Assembly: GCA_018436705.1 (NCBI GenBank)
Contig: JAHDLA010000018.1
Location: 248,001-312,000, forward strand
Reading direction: 5' to 3'
Length of the DNA stretch: 64,000 nt
Source: Sedimentibacter sp.
GTDB lineage: Bacteria > Bacillota > Clostridia > Tissierellales > Sedimentibacteraceae
Shown: piece by piece, positions 17,547 to 26,988 of the stretch
Position numbering within the stretch: position 1 is the stretch's first letter
Layout of the letters: every line of letters begins with the position of its first letter
The notes under the pieces: model-generated
Databases searched by the model: none
The model's input: the letters and a program-made list of their open reading frames with translations, nothing else
What the model was told of the DNA's origin: nothing
Made by a program: the position numbers and the translations under genes

Positions 17547-19196
17547 TTATTCAGCAGTATATTCCATCTTGGAAAACACATGCGAAAATCCATCTAGTGT
17601 ACAAGGAATTTGTCCATTTGCAGCATTATCTATAAAGTTCCATTTCACATGATTACTATTGTATGCAATACGTTCAGTGTATTCACATATATAAGAAGTT
17701 GGACATAATTCACTAACTATATAATTTTGAATTTCTGCATACTTAGCAAATCTTTCGTTATCATCGACGGTTGCCAATGCATCTTCTATTTTTTCATCTA
17801 GTTCTTCATTAGCTATCCATTCAGCTTGTTCCCAAGTTCCGCAATTTTTCGTATGATACCTTGCTTCCAAATAACATCCAGCATCATTGTATTTAGGTGC
17901 AGAACATATAGCAAGCATATGAGGAGTTGTATCAAGCGAACCAGTTCTATCTACAATTGAAACCCATGGAGCTTTAGAAATTTCAAACTTCAGTCCTAGC
18001 TCAGAGCCAACTGCTTGAACCATAAGAGCTATTTTCTCTAGTGAAATTACATCTGAATTACATAAGATTTCAATCGTATAGTCACCAATAGTGTCCGCAT
18101 ATTTTGAAGCAGCAATATATTCCTTTGCTTTTTCCACATTATAACTACATACATCGGTATTAGTCGCACCAGCTACTTCTGACATTACAGGGCCAGTTGC
18201 CTTAACAGAACCAACTAAAATATCGTTACAAATTGTATCATAATCAATCAAACTACAAACAGCTTTTCTTATGTTTACATCATCTAGAGGTGCTAGCTGA
18301 GTATTCAAATACATATTATATAACAAACATGTAGAGTATTCTGCTATAGATACTCCATCAATTTTACTCATAGCATCAAGATTTTCTGAGCTCTGCCACT
18401 GATCTGTCATATCTAAAGAACCGTTCTGAATCATAGTACGTACGGTTGCAGCTTCTGTAATTGCCATCATTTTAAATCCATCTGGTGCATTTTCATTGTC
18501 CCATCCAATAAACCAATCAGGATTTTTTTCTGCAAGGAAATAATCCTGTTGAACTAGTTCTTTTACCATATATGCTCCAGAACCAGCATCATGTGTTAGA
18601 AGATACTCTCTACCATAATCACCATTTTCACCATAAATTCCATCCTTTTTATTATCCATTACTTCATCTTCATCCAATATACATAATCGGATTAAAGAAT
18701 TTACAAAAGGACCAAAAGCTTTCTTCATATGAAATATAACCGTTGTATCATCAATTGCTTCCGCTAACTCCACAGCATCCGAGAAAATATAAGAAACTCC
18801 TTCACCAATTTCTAGAGTACGGTTCATAGAAAATGCTACGTCAGAAGCTGTCATTTCAGAACCATTATGAAATTTTATTCCCCTTCTAATTTTAAATGTA
18901 TACGTCAATCCATCATCACTTACTTCCCATGAATCTGCTACACTGTTCTCTACGCCACCTTCGGCAGGAACAACCAATGTATCATACAAATTAACCACAG
19001 AAGTAATGTCAGAAGAAGTCGTCGCTATAGCAGGATCAACATTTGGTGTTCCAGAAACTCCCATTTTTAGAATTCTGTCTACCTTTACTCCACTATTGTC
19101 GCCTGTAGCAGGTTCGTCACTTCCTCCGCAAGCAGAAATACATACTACCATTGCTAAACAAAGAACTAAACATAAACACCGTCGCATTTTTTTCAT
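17547..19196 (-). CDS. Peptide-type extracellular solute-binding lipoprotein (family 5)
   Basis: A 549-aa binding protein. The signal peptide (MKKMRRCLCLVLCLAMVVC) ends in lipobox ISAC, giving a lipid-anchored Cys near residue 23. The rest has the family-5 (OppA/DppA/NikA) fold: YDTLVVP, then ADSWEVSDDGLTYTFKIRRG and KFHNGSEMTASDVAFS, which is the family signature region. It is the first gene of the cluster, after GAGGAGG. Family 5 binds peptides, nickel or other solutes; the neighbouring peptidases favour peptides. Confidence 0.9.
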   Translation of the reverse strand: MKKMRRCLCLVLCLAMVVCISACGGSDEPATGDNSGVKVDRILKMGVSGTPNVDPAIATTSSDITSVVNLYDTLVVPAEGGVENSVADSWEVSDDGLTYTFKIRRGIKFHNGSEMTASDVAFSMNRTLEIGEGVSYIFSDAVELAEAIDDTTVIFHMKKAFGPFVNSLIRLCILDEDEVMDNKKDGIYGENGDYGREYLLTHDAGSGAYMVKELVQQDYFLAEKNPDWFIGWDNENAPDGFKMMAITEAATVRTMIQNGSLDMTDQWQSSENLDAMSKIDGVSIAEYSTCLLYNMYLNTQLAPLDDVNIRKAVCSLIDYDTICNDILVGSVKATGPVMSEVAGATNTDVCSYNVEKAKEYIAASKYADTIGDYTIEILCNSDVISLEKIALMVQAVGSELGLKFEISKAPWVSIVDRTGSLDTTPHMLAICSAPKYNDAGCYLEARYHTKNCGTWEQAEWIANEELDEKIEDALATVDDNERFAKYAEIQNYIVSELCPTSYICEYTERIAYNSNHVKWNFIDNAANGQIPCTLDGFSHVFSKMEYTAE

Positions 19197-20131
19197 CTTT
19201 TTCCTCCTCTTATATTATGCTTGTACACAATATTTTCTTTATTTGTATCAAGCATGTATTAAATTATTTATATGAGTAAATGAAATAATCTTCTTCGATG
19301 ATAGTATTGATATGACATACACTTCTCAAATCTATACTTGTTAATCTTATACTTACCTTTAATGTATTTATATCATTTACTAATATTTATTTGATTTGGG
19401 ATTTCTAGTGCTAAAATATTACTTGGAATAATAATAGAGTATACTTCCTCAAATATGCATTTATTTTTGCTGCATTTTTATGTAAAAATCAATAAATAAC
19501 TAAGTTGAAATATTTCCATCATCAATTATTCTTCATACTTATTTAATTGAATGTTAGCAATATTTAAAAAACTCTTTTTGATCTACTTTACTTGTTTGTA
19601 TTTGAGTATAAGATAAATTATAAATCTAATGTTGTTTCTTTGTTTAATTTTCGATGTGATAAATTTCTATATAAAACAATTATCTTTAGATTGTTGTATA
19701 ACAATTAAATTTTTGTAAACGTTTCTTCTTGTATGTTATACTATACCAATAAATCATCTATTTCAATGTCAGTACTAACAAATTCGATATTATTTTTTGT
19801 CAAAAAAAACAAAACTCAGTGAAAAGCAACTACTTTTTCAAAGTTTTTGTTATAATTTCAACAATTATTGAATTTTATGCTAGAATACATGAATTATTTG
19901 ATAGATAAAAAAATATAGGTAGCTATAGCAGCTATCTCTTAATATTAACCGCTATAACGGCTAATTTAATAGTATAGATACGCTTAATAGACCATAATTT
20001 TGCTTTATATAGCCCATGGAATATTTGAATTCTTTATTTTTACTTTCAATATAAGTTCTTTTTTTATATTTTTCTAAAAGTTCTTATGTTTTATGTGTAA
20101 GCGCATTATAACAACGCGTATTGAAGAATAA
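19197..20131. other. Long AT-rich leader/intergenic region of the peptide cluster
   Basis: About 930 bp without a credible gene. The part next to 19196 must hold the cluster promoter, but no unambiguous pair of boxes stands out. Near 19918-19975 lie two small hairpins. Nothing else was recognised. Confidence 0.5.
19918..19936 (-). terminator. Possible small terminator
   Basis: A 7-bp stem (GGTAGCT with AGCTATC, one G-U) around ATAGC. On the minus strand TATATTTTTTT follows. It may end transcripts coming from the IS66 relic region. Confidence 0.35.
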
Positions 20132-20172
20132 AAGACCCTTTGATATAATCCTATGTTACGTCAAAAGGTCTT
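20132..20172 (-). terminator. Hairpin terminator downstream of the IS66 relic
   Basis: AAGACC pairs with GGTCTT and TTTGA with TCAAA, with one mismatch between. The minus strand continues TTTTATTC. It ends transcripts from the nitroreductase/IS66 relic side. Confidence 0.45.
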
Positions 20173-20184
20173 ATAGTTATTATT

Positions 20185-20675
20185 CAGTTTCAGGGCAAGT
20201 GGTACAAGCACTTGATAAGCCAGGCTCTTCCGTATATTGCAAATGGGCGAATATCTGGTTCACATCGATTATTTGATACCGATATTTTCGGATTATTTAA
20301 AAACCTCATTAGATTTTCTTTATGGTTGCATAATTCAGTGCTTTAATAAGATATTCATTCGTAGTGTATAACTCTTTTGGTTTTTTCAATCCATGACCAA
20401 AAGGCCTCAAGTATAAGTTTTCATCTTTTTTAAGCTCATGAAGCTTTTGCTACAAATGTAAACCGGATATTTTATCTTCTATCTTAAAAAACTTATTTAT
20501 ATATTCACAGCCTCATTTCCTTTTGAATCCAAAGGTATACTATTAATAAAGTATCTCCTTACGTGTGCCCAGCAAAAGGCTTTTGTTGCCTCGTCTATAT
20601 TCTTATATGCAACGTAAGCATCCGTGATTAATGTTCCCTTAAAATCATCGAGCATTTCTATGGCATTATATGCTT
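20185..20675 (-). pseudogene. IS66-family transposase remnant
   Basis: Joined minus-strand frames give typical IS66 transposase segments in order: GTLITDAYVAYKNIDEATKA, then FCWAHVRRYF (the CWAHxRR motif), a middle helix with FWSWIEKTKELY, ALNYATIKK, NNPKISVSNNRCEPDIRPFA and IYGRAWLI. Stops and frameshifts interrupt it and the N-terminal half is missing. No terminal inverted repeats or accessory tnpA/tnpB genes remain. It is an inactive relic. Confidence 0.82.
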
Positions 20676-20753
20676 AATCCATTATCTAAATTTTATTTAC
20701 TCGACTTCCAATGCCGTTTTTTGTCGGCTGTATTTTTCATCTTATATAATAAA

Positions 20754-21290
20754 TTACCATTTTTCATATCGGACTATATTTTGTAAGCTTTTTCTAGGTC
20801 TCTGATTTGGGGTTTCATCACCATAACCCAATGTTATAATTCCACACACATATTTATCTTCTGGAATATTTAAAATTACTCTTATAGCATCTTGTTCAAA
20901 CCATGCTGTCCAGCAAGTAGCTAATCCCAAATGCTCAGCTTCAAGCAATATGTGGTCAATCGCAATTGCAGTATCTCGAATTATTTGTTTTAATTCAGGC
21001 TCAGGACTAGTCTCATTTAGAATAACTCTTTTATCTCCAGATATACGACATCTGATATCTGCGACACAAACAATAAAGAGAGGTGCGGACATCATCCAAA
21101 TCTGGTTATGATCGGCTATAGAAAGTTTTTCTTTCGTATCAAGTGATTCAACTACTATAAAGTCCCACGGTTGAGTATTGTTTCCAGATGGTGCTAATCT
21201 GGCACTTTCCAATATACAGTCTAGCTTTTCCTTTTCCACTTTTCTATCCTGATATTTACGGATACTTCTTCTGTTTTCAATTTCTTTCAC
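20754..21290 (-). CDS. Nitroreductase-family flavoprotein
   Basis: A 178-aa nitroreductase-like FMN enzyme. It begins KEIENRRSIRKYQDRKVEKE and continues ARLAPSGNNTQPWDFIVV, the conserved FMN-binding start (R-S-R-K-Y and APSxxNxQPW). AIAIDHILLEAEHLGLATCW and a C-terminal GYGDETPNQRPRK complete the fold. The start is GTG at 21290, 8 nt after GGAGGG. Substrates are unknown; these enzymes reduce nitro groups, quinones or enones with NAD(P)H. The gene is isolated, with an IS66 relic downstream and repeat copy A directly upstream. Confidence 0.88.
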   Translation of the reverse strand: MKEIENRRSIRKYQDRKVEKEKLDCILESARLAPSGNNTQPWDFIVVESLDTKEKLSIADHNQIWMMSAPLFIVCVADIRCRISGDKRVILNETSPEPELKQIIRDTAIAIDHILLEAEHLGLATCWTAWFEQDAIRVILNIPEDKYVCGIITLGYGDETPNQRPRKSLQNIVRYEKW

Positions 21291-21360
21291 TTTTCAACCC
21301 TCCGTTAATAATTAACTTAATAAATTCTTATCTTCGTTCCAATTCAACTACAACCACACA

Positions 21361-21505
21361 ATACCTTGTTGCTGTAATTCTGATGGCCATCGAGCCTAGT
21401 ACCCCTTGCGTCAAAGTATATTTACAACAATTTCGACGCTTAACCATTATTTTTTATAAAATATCTGTACTGATTATAACATGACAACTCTTATTTTTCG
21501 ATAAT
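21361..21505 (-). repeat. 145-bp leader-like repeat, copy A
   Basis: This stretch aligns almost without gaps to 52726-52870. The last ~75 bp are nearly identical, sharing CTTGTTGCTGTAATT, AACAATT, TTATTTTTTATAAAATA, ATTATAACATG and CAACTCTTATTTTTCGAT. Both copies lie just upstream of a minus-strand gene, here the nitroreductase. Read on the minus strand, each has an extended -10 (TGTTATAAT) near its upstream end. It may be a promoter-leader RNA or a small mobile repeat. Confidence 0.7.
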
Positions 21506-21711
21506 CAAATTTAGTTATATCTATCTTTCCTCAATATTCCAATTTAACTTTTTTTAAGTAGCTATATCCTTTCTGTTAAAAACTGTGAAAATCACCGCAA
21601 GGCCTATTATGGTTTTATTTCATTATATTTTTAATTAAAAGTGATTTCGATATCAGTTTGAGTACTGTATCTAAAAAAAGCTTCCGCATCAGTATTTTTT
21701 AATAAAAAAGA

Positions 21712-21747
21712 GGCAAAAATCGTACATTTTTCATCCAGATTTTTGCC
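21712..21747 (-). terminator. Strong bidirectional hairpin terminator
   Basis: A perfect 10-bp stem (GGCAAAAATC with GATTTTTGCC, 16-nt loop) has an A-rich flank on the left and a T run on the right, so it can work in both directions. It lies past the LolA-like lipoprotein gene and the IstB tail. Confidence 0.68.
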
Positions 21748-21759
21748 CTTTTTTTGCCT

Positions 21760-21813
21760 TTATATCACTATATATTTATGATGAACCAGCCTGTCAATCA
21801 ATACCGAGGAATC
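21760..21813 (-). pseudogene. IS21-type IstB C-terminal scrap
   Basis: The minus frame reads DSSVLIDRLVHHKYIVI then stop, matching the end of IstB-like ATPases (ALIDRLxHHxxI). Only about 17 residues remain. With the terminator next to it this is probably the end of a lost IS21 element. Confidence 0.5.
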
Positions 21814-21863
21814 TAATTCTACTTAATCTGAGTATGATTTTTACTGTCTTGGCCACAAATTCA

Positions 21864-22649
21864 TCACCAATTTTCCATCATTTTTTCCATACTCATTTCT
21901 TCAAAATTCACATCACTTGGCGGTACAAAAAGAGACTCATCAATATTTACATTATCGCTGATTTCCGTAACATTTAATTGCATCATGGTTTTTTCACCAA
22001 TTGCAACTTCATATTTTAGAGGGGTTCCATATTTTTTGGAATACCACATTTTAACAAGCACGTCGCCTATCTCTTCATCAGTTTCTGTTGCCTCTATATA
22101 AATAACTTCTTCTCCTTCCAATTTTTCTACCCTTGCAATGACATCTCTTGAAGACTCCTCAACTACTTCTGTCAAAAAATCGCTATTATCTACCATTAGC
22201 CCCATTTCTTCAGCATACGTAGTATTAGCACCAATCATTTTTACACCTTCTGTTTCTCCATAAACATAACTATAGATCACACTCTCATTGGGTAAAAAGA
22301 TTGAGATACTTTTTGCCATTCCCGGAACATCCATTTCTGTCCTTGTCATATCTCCATTGTAATAAGTAGCCACTTTGGTCGTAGTCCCATAAGATGTCAT
22401 TTCTGATTTTATCATTAACTTTTCTGGCCTTTTATTGTCCATGGAATTAATTAAATCAATACCCTCTAAATTTTCGTTTATATCCTCTTTTTCTTCCGTT
22501 TTAGAAACTTCTGTTTCATTGCTATTGGAAATATTCTCCTCAATTTTTTGGTCTGCTGGTTCTTCTGCCTTTTTATTATCGTTTGAACAGGCTACACAAC
22601 TCAGTGAAACCATAGCAATTATAAATATTGCTAAGAACTTTTTTTTCAT
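21864..22649 (-). CDS. LolA/LppX-like lipoprotein
   Basis: A 261-aa predicted lipoprotein: MKKKFLAIFIIAMVSLSCVAC with the lipobox Cys at 21, an acidic linker to ~60, then a beta-rich domain. That domain (PEKLMIKSEMTSYGTTTKVA, MWYSKKYGTPLKYEV and a final NVNIDESLFVPP) resembles the LolA/LppX/RseB-like superfamily fold. Such proteins bind lipids or sense the envelope. It is last in an operon with another lipoprotein and an AIM24 protein. Function unknown. Confidence 0.65.
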   Translation of the reverse strand: MKKKFLAIFIIAMVSLSCVACSNDNKKAEEPADQKIEENISNSNETEVSKTEEKEDINENLEGIDLINSMDNKRPEKLMIKSEMTSYGTTTKVATYYNGDMTRTEMDVPGMAKSISIFLPNESVIYSYVYGETEGVKMIGANTTYAEEMGLMVDNSDFLTEVVEESSRDVIARVEKLEGEEVIYIEATETDEEIGDVLVKMWYSKKYGTPLKYEVAIGEKTMMQLNVTEISDNVNIDESLFVPPSDVNFEEMSMEKMMENW

Positions 22650-22662
22650 AATTTACTTCCTC

Positions 22663-23628
22663 CTACTCAACACTAAATACAATATTTTTTTTGTTCCCAA
22701 AATCATTTAAATCCGGCGTTACTGTCATATAGAAATCCTTTTGGCCTTCTTCAATATAGAATGAAGCAATTCCATTTATTGTTTGGTTTTCCTCAATTGT
22801 ATTTTGTAAGGTATAATCATTCACCGCTTCATTTAATCGAACTCCATCAGCAGTATATACGCCATTAAAATTTATACCCAGCATAAAATTTTTCGTTTCT
22901 TCTGTATTATTTGTAATGTCAAGCTCACACATAAGAATTTCTTTTTCCTCTTTATCACTGGATTTTACATTAGCACTTTTCAATAAAATAGTAAGTTGTT
23001 CTGACTCCAATGGTACTCCTATGGTATATTCACTTTTTGTACCGCTTACAGCAAATTGTTCTAAAAAAGTTTTATCAATATCATTTTTTGTTATTTCAAT
23101 GGCTGGTTTATATTCAAAATTATTACCTATATTTAAAACGAAATCTTCATCATTACTATCTGTAATTTCAAATGCTGTTTCACCCATAATCTTATTTTCT
23201 GGGGTGATAGTTCCAATCAAATCTGTTTCAACATCTGCCAAGATATTAAGGCCATATTCAACATCGTTTTTATCAAATACCGTGAGTCTATCAAAAGCAG
23301 AAAAGTTAATATCCTCGCTACTATGATTAAACACTTCAAGTTTTAAAATAAGATTTTTTACGCCATCACTATACTCTTTTGTTCTAACACCAATGATATT
23401 GTAACTTAATTGCGCCCCTTGATAGACTTCCCCGCATTTTTTTAATCCAAATATTTGACTTTCTCCGTCATTAGGTTTCGCATCTTTTTGTTCTTCAACT
23501 TCTTCAGCTTCTTCAATTTCTTCCGCTTCTTTAGCTTCTTCTGATATAGCATCTTTTTGACTGGAGCATCCAATCATAGTCATTCCTAGTACCAAAATAA
23601 CTAAAGCCAACAAAAATTTACGTTTCAT
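22663..23628 (-). CDS. Lipoprotein with DUF4352-like immunoglobulin-fold repeats
   Basis: A 321-aa predicted lipoprotein. I start at MKRKFLL (23628), which follows AGGAGGGC; the longer frame would run through the ribosome site. The signal sequence ends in MIGC. A Glu-rich linker (EEAKEAEEIEEAEEVEEQK) follows, then two similar beta domains (about 80-190 and 200-321). Each has a hallmark like KNLILKLEVFNHSSEDINFS and ILMCELDITNNTEETKNFML, as in DUF4352/DUF5067 extracellular proteins. Function unknown; it probably acts on the cell surface with its lipoprotein neighbour. Confidence 0.7.
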   Translation of the reverse strand: MKRKFLLALVILVLGMTMIGCSSQKDAISEEAKEAEEIEEAEEVEEQKDAKPNDGESQIFGLKKCGEVYQGAQLSYNIIGVRTKEYSDGVKNLILKLEVFNHSSEDINFSAFDRLTVFDKNDVEYGLNILADVETDLIGTITPENKIMGETAFEITDSNDEDFVLNIGNNFEYKPAIEITKNDIDKTFLEQFAVSGTKSEYTIGVPLESEQLTILLKSANVKSSDKEEKEILMCELDITNNTEETKNFMLGINFNGVYTADGVRLNEAVNDYTLQNTIEENQTINGIASFYIEEGQKDFYMTVTPDLNDFGNKKNIVFSVE

Positions 23629-23671
23629 AAAAGCCCTCCTTTGCAATAAAACATCATAATTACCTATTACT

Positions 23672-24484
23672 TTAATCTCTACCAAATAAATTTGTAAGTC
23701 CGGATAGCTCCTCAATTGGATTATTAAATCCTTTGGATTCACCTTTACCACCTCGTCCTGCCGCAGAATACACTTTATCAGCCATTCTACTAAATGGTAA
23801 AGACTGCAACCAAACAGTTCCCGGCCCTTTTAGCGTCGCAAGGAACAGACCCTCTCCACCAAATAATCCAGATTTAATACTTCCTGCGAATTGGACGTCA
23901 TAATCCACATCAGACGTCATAGCTACAAGACAACCTGTATCCAATTTTAGGACTTCATTTTTCTGCAAATCTTTACGAATAATAGTTCCCCCCGCATGTA
24001 AAAATGCCATACCATCCCCTTCTAATTTTTGCATAATAAATCCTTCACCACCAAAGAAACCTGCACCAATTTTCTTTTGTATATGTATATCAATAGAAAC
24101 TCCTTTAGCTGCACACAAAAATGCATCTTTCTGACAAATAAGTTTCCCTCCAAACTCTGTTAGTACAGCTGGTATTATCTTTCCTGGATATGGTGCTGCA
24201 AAAGATACATGTGCTTTTTCCCCCATAGTATTCGTAAACACCGTCATAAAAAGGCCTTCACCTGTTATGACTCTTTTACCTGCACCCATTAGTTTACCCA
24301 TAAGGCCCTTGCCTTGACTGTTAGAACTTCCATCTCCAAAGATAGTTTCCATACTTATTTTTTCATCCATATACATCATTGCTCCCGCTTCTGCCACTAC
24401 GCTTTCTCCACCATCCAGTTCGATTTCTACAAACTGCATATCATCTCCATAAAGATTAAAATCGATTTCGTGTGATTTTGCCAT
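23672..24484 (-). CDS. AIM24/TIGR00266-family protein
   Basis: A 270-aa protein of the AIM24 family: [20 protein letters not shown] near the N-terminus, [20 protein letters not shown], and repeated glycine-rich turns ([32 protein letters not shown]) typical of its triple beta fold. The ATG at 24484 follows AGGAGGGAA. It has no signal peptide or membrane helix. The bacterial role is not established. It opens an operon with two surface lipoproteins, so a link to the envelope is possible. Confidence 0.85.
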   Translation of the reverse strand: MAKSHEIDFNLYGDDMQFVEIELDGGESVVAEAGAMMYMDEKISMETIFGDGSSNSQGKGLMGKLMGAGKRVITGEGLFMTVFTNTMGEKAHVSFAAPYPGKIIPAVLTEFGGKLICQKDAFLCAAKGVSIDIHIQKKIGAGFFGGEGFIMQKLEGDGMAFLHAGGTIIRKDLQKNEVLKLDTGCLVAMTSDVDYDVQFAGSIKSGLFGGEGLFLATLKGPGTVWLQSLPFSRMADKVYSAAGRGGKGESKGFNNPIEELSGLTNLFGRD

Positions 24485-24638
24485 AAAATTCCCTCCTAAA
24501 TAGTATAAAATACCTTTCTCTATTATAAGTTTACTTGAAATTGGTAAAAAGTGTAATATACTAGTAGTCACTTTAAAAGTGACGATTGTAATCTCTTTTA
24601 CTATACAATTGGCCGAATGTCTTTTTTATAATAAAAAA

Positions 24639-24661
24639 AGACCCAGCCATAAGCTGAGTCT
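24639..24661 (-). terminator. Terminator of the 7TM kinase operon
   Basis: A stem AGACCCAGC against GCTGAGTCT (one mismatch, 5-nt loop) lies 18 bp past the kinase stop. On the minus strand it continues into a run of seven T. Confidence 0.75.
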
Positions 24662-24678
24662 GGAATAAATATAATTTA

Positions 24679-26349
24679 TTATGGAAGTGGTATGGTAATA
24701 TTTGCAGCAAACCCTTCTCCTAACTCACTACTATATCTTGCTTTTCCACTCACAAGATCCAATCTGCTATCAATCCCTGTTAGTCCATTCCCTTTCATTA
24801 AACTTTTGAATCCTGTTCCATTATCCATTAACTGTATCATAACTTGTTCACCATCAAAAGTAATAGATAACAATAGACTGGTGGCATTGGCATGTTTTAA
24901 TGTATTTGTAACCAGCTCTGTAGATATCTTTTTAATAATATCAAACACTATTTCATCGATATTATCCTGTTTGCCTCTAAAATAGAAATTTGTCTTAACT
25001 CCGCTAATTTCAACAGTTTTTAGCATGCTTTTTATTTCTCTTTCTAAAATAGCAGATGTGCATACAATTATTGTCGGCTTATTTTTCAGTTGTTTCATTT
25101 CATCAAATCCATTTTTAACAGAAAATTTAGCTTTTTCAAAACTTTCAATGGTTTTATCTCTATTTTTTTCCAGAGAAATTTTTGCCACCTCGAGAAGTTT
25201 CATTGTTATAACAAGCGAATGCCCTATAATATCATGTAATTCCCTAGCAACATAGTTTCTTGCACTAATATGTGAGGTTTGTTTAAGATTTTCTATTTGC
25301 TCTTTCAGTTTTTTATTGGCATTGTTAAGCTCATTATTCTCCTTTTCCATTTCTGCACTAATCATATGCAAACTAGTAATATCATGAAAAGATATAATAA
25401 ATTTGGTACCGCCAATACTTTGATAATTGCTGATAGCATATCGATAATATTTATTTTCGTACTGTAATATTTTTTCTCCTTGAGATGCAATGTTTTTTGT
25501 AAAGTATTTTACCACCACTTGCAAATCCAAAAAAATTTCTTTTGCTTTCTCATTAGCATAAATTATAACACTGTCCTGATTCATAATCACAATAGGTGTG
25601 TCCAACCTTTTGGTTACCTCATGCTTCATTAGCGGTGTAAGGTCAAAAAACTCATATTTAAACGTAGCATATATAAATATTAAAATAGACCAGGTGTATA
25701 CAATTGGTGTAATATCAAATATCTGTATCCCTATAATATCAAACAGCGATCCTAGTATTCGGGTAATATAAATATAATTAAAAACTAGTGGTAACAGTAT
25801 GGCAATATATATAATACTCTTTTCTATCCTTGATTTATCTTTAATTTGCTTTTTAAATTTATTTCCACATAATACCATACCTATGAAAGTAAACGAATAA
25901 GTAATTCCTATAAAAAAATAAAAAAGCTTTCCAAAATCATCGCCCCAAAAATGGTATACTCGATAAAATAAATAATGATATGGGTTTGTTAATACTATAA
26001 TAAATTGTATAAGTGCAACAATATAAATTCCTATCCTAATTCCTTTTTTCAATGGTCTTCCTTTGTTATAAATATAAGCAAAATCCAAGAAACTTGCTCC
26101 TAACAAACAGATACCAAAGTAATACAAAACAATAAATCCCCATCGCAGTTCTACTGTTGGAGAAACTGTTTTAAACACTTTTCCAATCAACCATATGATC
26201 ATAGAAAATTGTACAAGAAAAAAAGCCTTTAAAGAGATATTTCTATTTGCTTTCATATAAAGTATCATGAACGCTATTATATTTACTATTATTGCTGCAA
26301 AATTCCACAGGGTAATTGTTGCAACCTTAACACCTACGCTATATTCCAT
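24679..26349 (-). CDS. 7TM sensor histidine kinase (NarX/LuxR-partner type)
   Basis: A 556-aa kinase. Residues ~1-225 hold seven membrane helices of the histidine-kinase N-terminal 7TM type. A PAS-like domain follows (~240-330: TPIVIMNQDSVIIYANEKAK), then a coiled coil, the phospho-acceptor site ARELHDIIGHSL (~373), and a HATPase domain ending DNGTGFKSLMKGNGLTGI. The HELHD-type H-box is the HisKA_3-like class that partners NarL/LuxR regulators, as encoded just upstream (2 bp gap). The signal is unknown. The same operon carries a 7TM-PAS protein without kinase domain, which may join it in one complex. Confidence 0.87.
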   Translation of the reverse strand: MEYSVGVKVATITLWNFAAIIVNIIAFMILYMKANRNISLKAFFLVQFSMIIWLIGKVFKTVSPTVELRWGFIVLYYFGICLLGASFLDFAYIYNKGRPLKKGIRIGIYIVALIQFIIVLTNPYHYLFYRVYHFWGDDFGKLFYFFIGITYSFTFIGMVLCGNKFKKQIKDKSRIEKSIIYIAILLPLVFNYIYITRILGSLFDIIGIQIFDITPIVYTWSILIFIYATFKYEFFDLTPLMKHEVTKRLDTPIVIMNQDSVIIYANEKAKEIFLDLQVVVKYFTKNIASQGEKILQYENKYYRYAISNYQSIGGTKFIISFHDITSLHMISAEMEKENNELNNANKKLKEQIENLKQTSHISARNYVARELHDIIGHSLVITMKLLEVAKISLEKNRDKTIESFEKAKFSVKNGFDEMKQLKNKPTIIVCTSAILEREIKSMLKTVEISGVKTNFYFRGKQDNIDEIVFDIIKKISTELVTNTLKHANATSLLLSITFDGEQVMIQLMDNGTGFKSLMKGNGLTGIDSRLDLVSGKARYSSELGEGFAANITIPLP

Positions 26350-26351
26350 AT

Positions 26352-26987
26352 CTATACAATCCCATTTTCCATTGCAAATATTGCAATTTGCATTCTATCC
26401 GACATATTTAATTTGTATAGTATTTTGCTTACATAGTTTTTTATAGTTCCTTCTGAATAATTTAGATTCACAGCGATCTCTTTATTGCTGCTACCTGTGG
26501 CTATTAGCTTAATAATCTCGACTTCCTTTTCAGTCAAAATATCTTTGTATTGTGATTTATAGTTGCTTAACCCTTTAAATCTGTCAATTATGATTTGTTT
26601 CACACTTTCATGTATCACCGTCAGTCCACTATAAACACATTTTACAGTCAAAATTAAGTCCTTATAACTAATATCTTTTACAATATATCCATCAGCTTTT
26701 GCAATAAAAGATTCCATTATATTGTCTGGATTTTCAAACGTGGTAAGGATAATAATTTTAATATTGCTATTCTTTTCTTTAATCTTTTTGGTAGCACTAA
26801 CTCCATCTAAACCCGGCATTTCTATATCCATAAGTATAACATCCGGATTTAAATTTTCGCACAATGTTATTGCCTGAATTCCATCGCTGGCTTGCCCGAC
26901 TACATTGATTTCATCATCATGATTTAGTATGTACGCAATAGACTCCTTGAATAAATTTTGATCATCCGCAAGTACTACGTTTATCAT
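26352..26987 (-). CDS. NarL/LuxR-family response regulator
   Basis: A 211-aa regulator: receiver (VVLADDQNLFKESI, phospho-Asp in VILMDIEMPG at ~53, YIVKDIS) and a LuxR-type helix-turn-helix (LTEKEVEIIKLIATGSSNKE). I use the ATG at 26987. Its ribosome site GGAGG codes the last two glycines of the preceding sensor, whose stop lies between site and start, so the genes are coupled. It is probably phosphorylated by the kinase at 24679-26349. Confidence 0.9.
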   Translation of the reverse strand: MINVVLADDQNLFKESIAYILNHDDEINVVGQASDGIQAITLCENLNPDVILMDIEMPGLDGVSATKKIKEKNSNIKIIILTTFENPDNIMESFIAKADGYIVKDISYKDLILTVKCVYSGLTVIHESVKQIIIDRFKGLSNYKSQYKDILTEKEVEIIKLIATGSSNKEIAVNLNYSEGTIKNYVSKILYKLNMSDRMQIAIFAMENGIV

Positions 26988-26988
26988 T

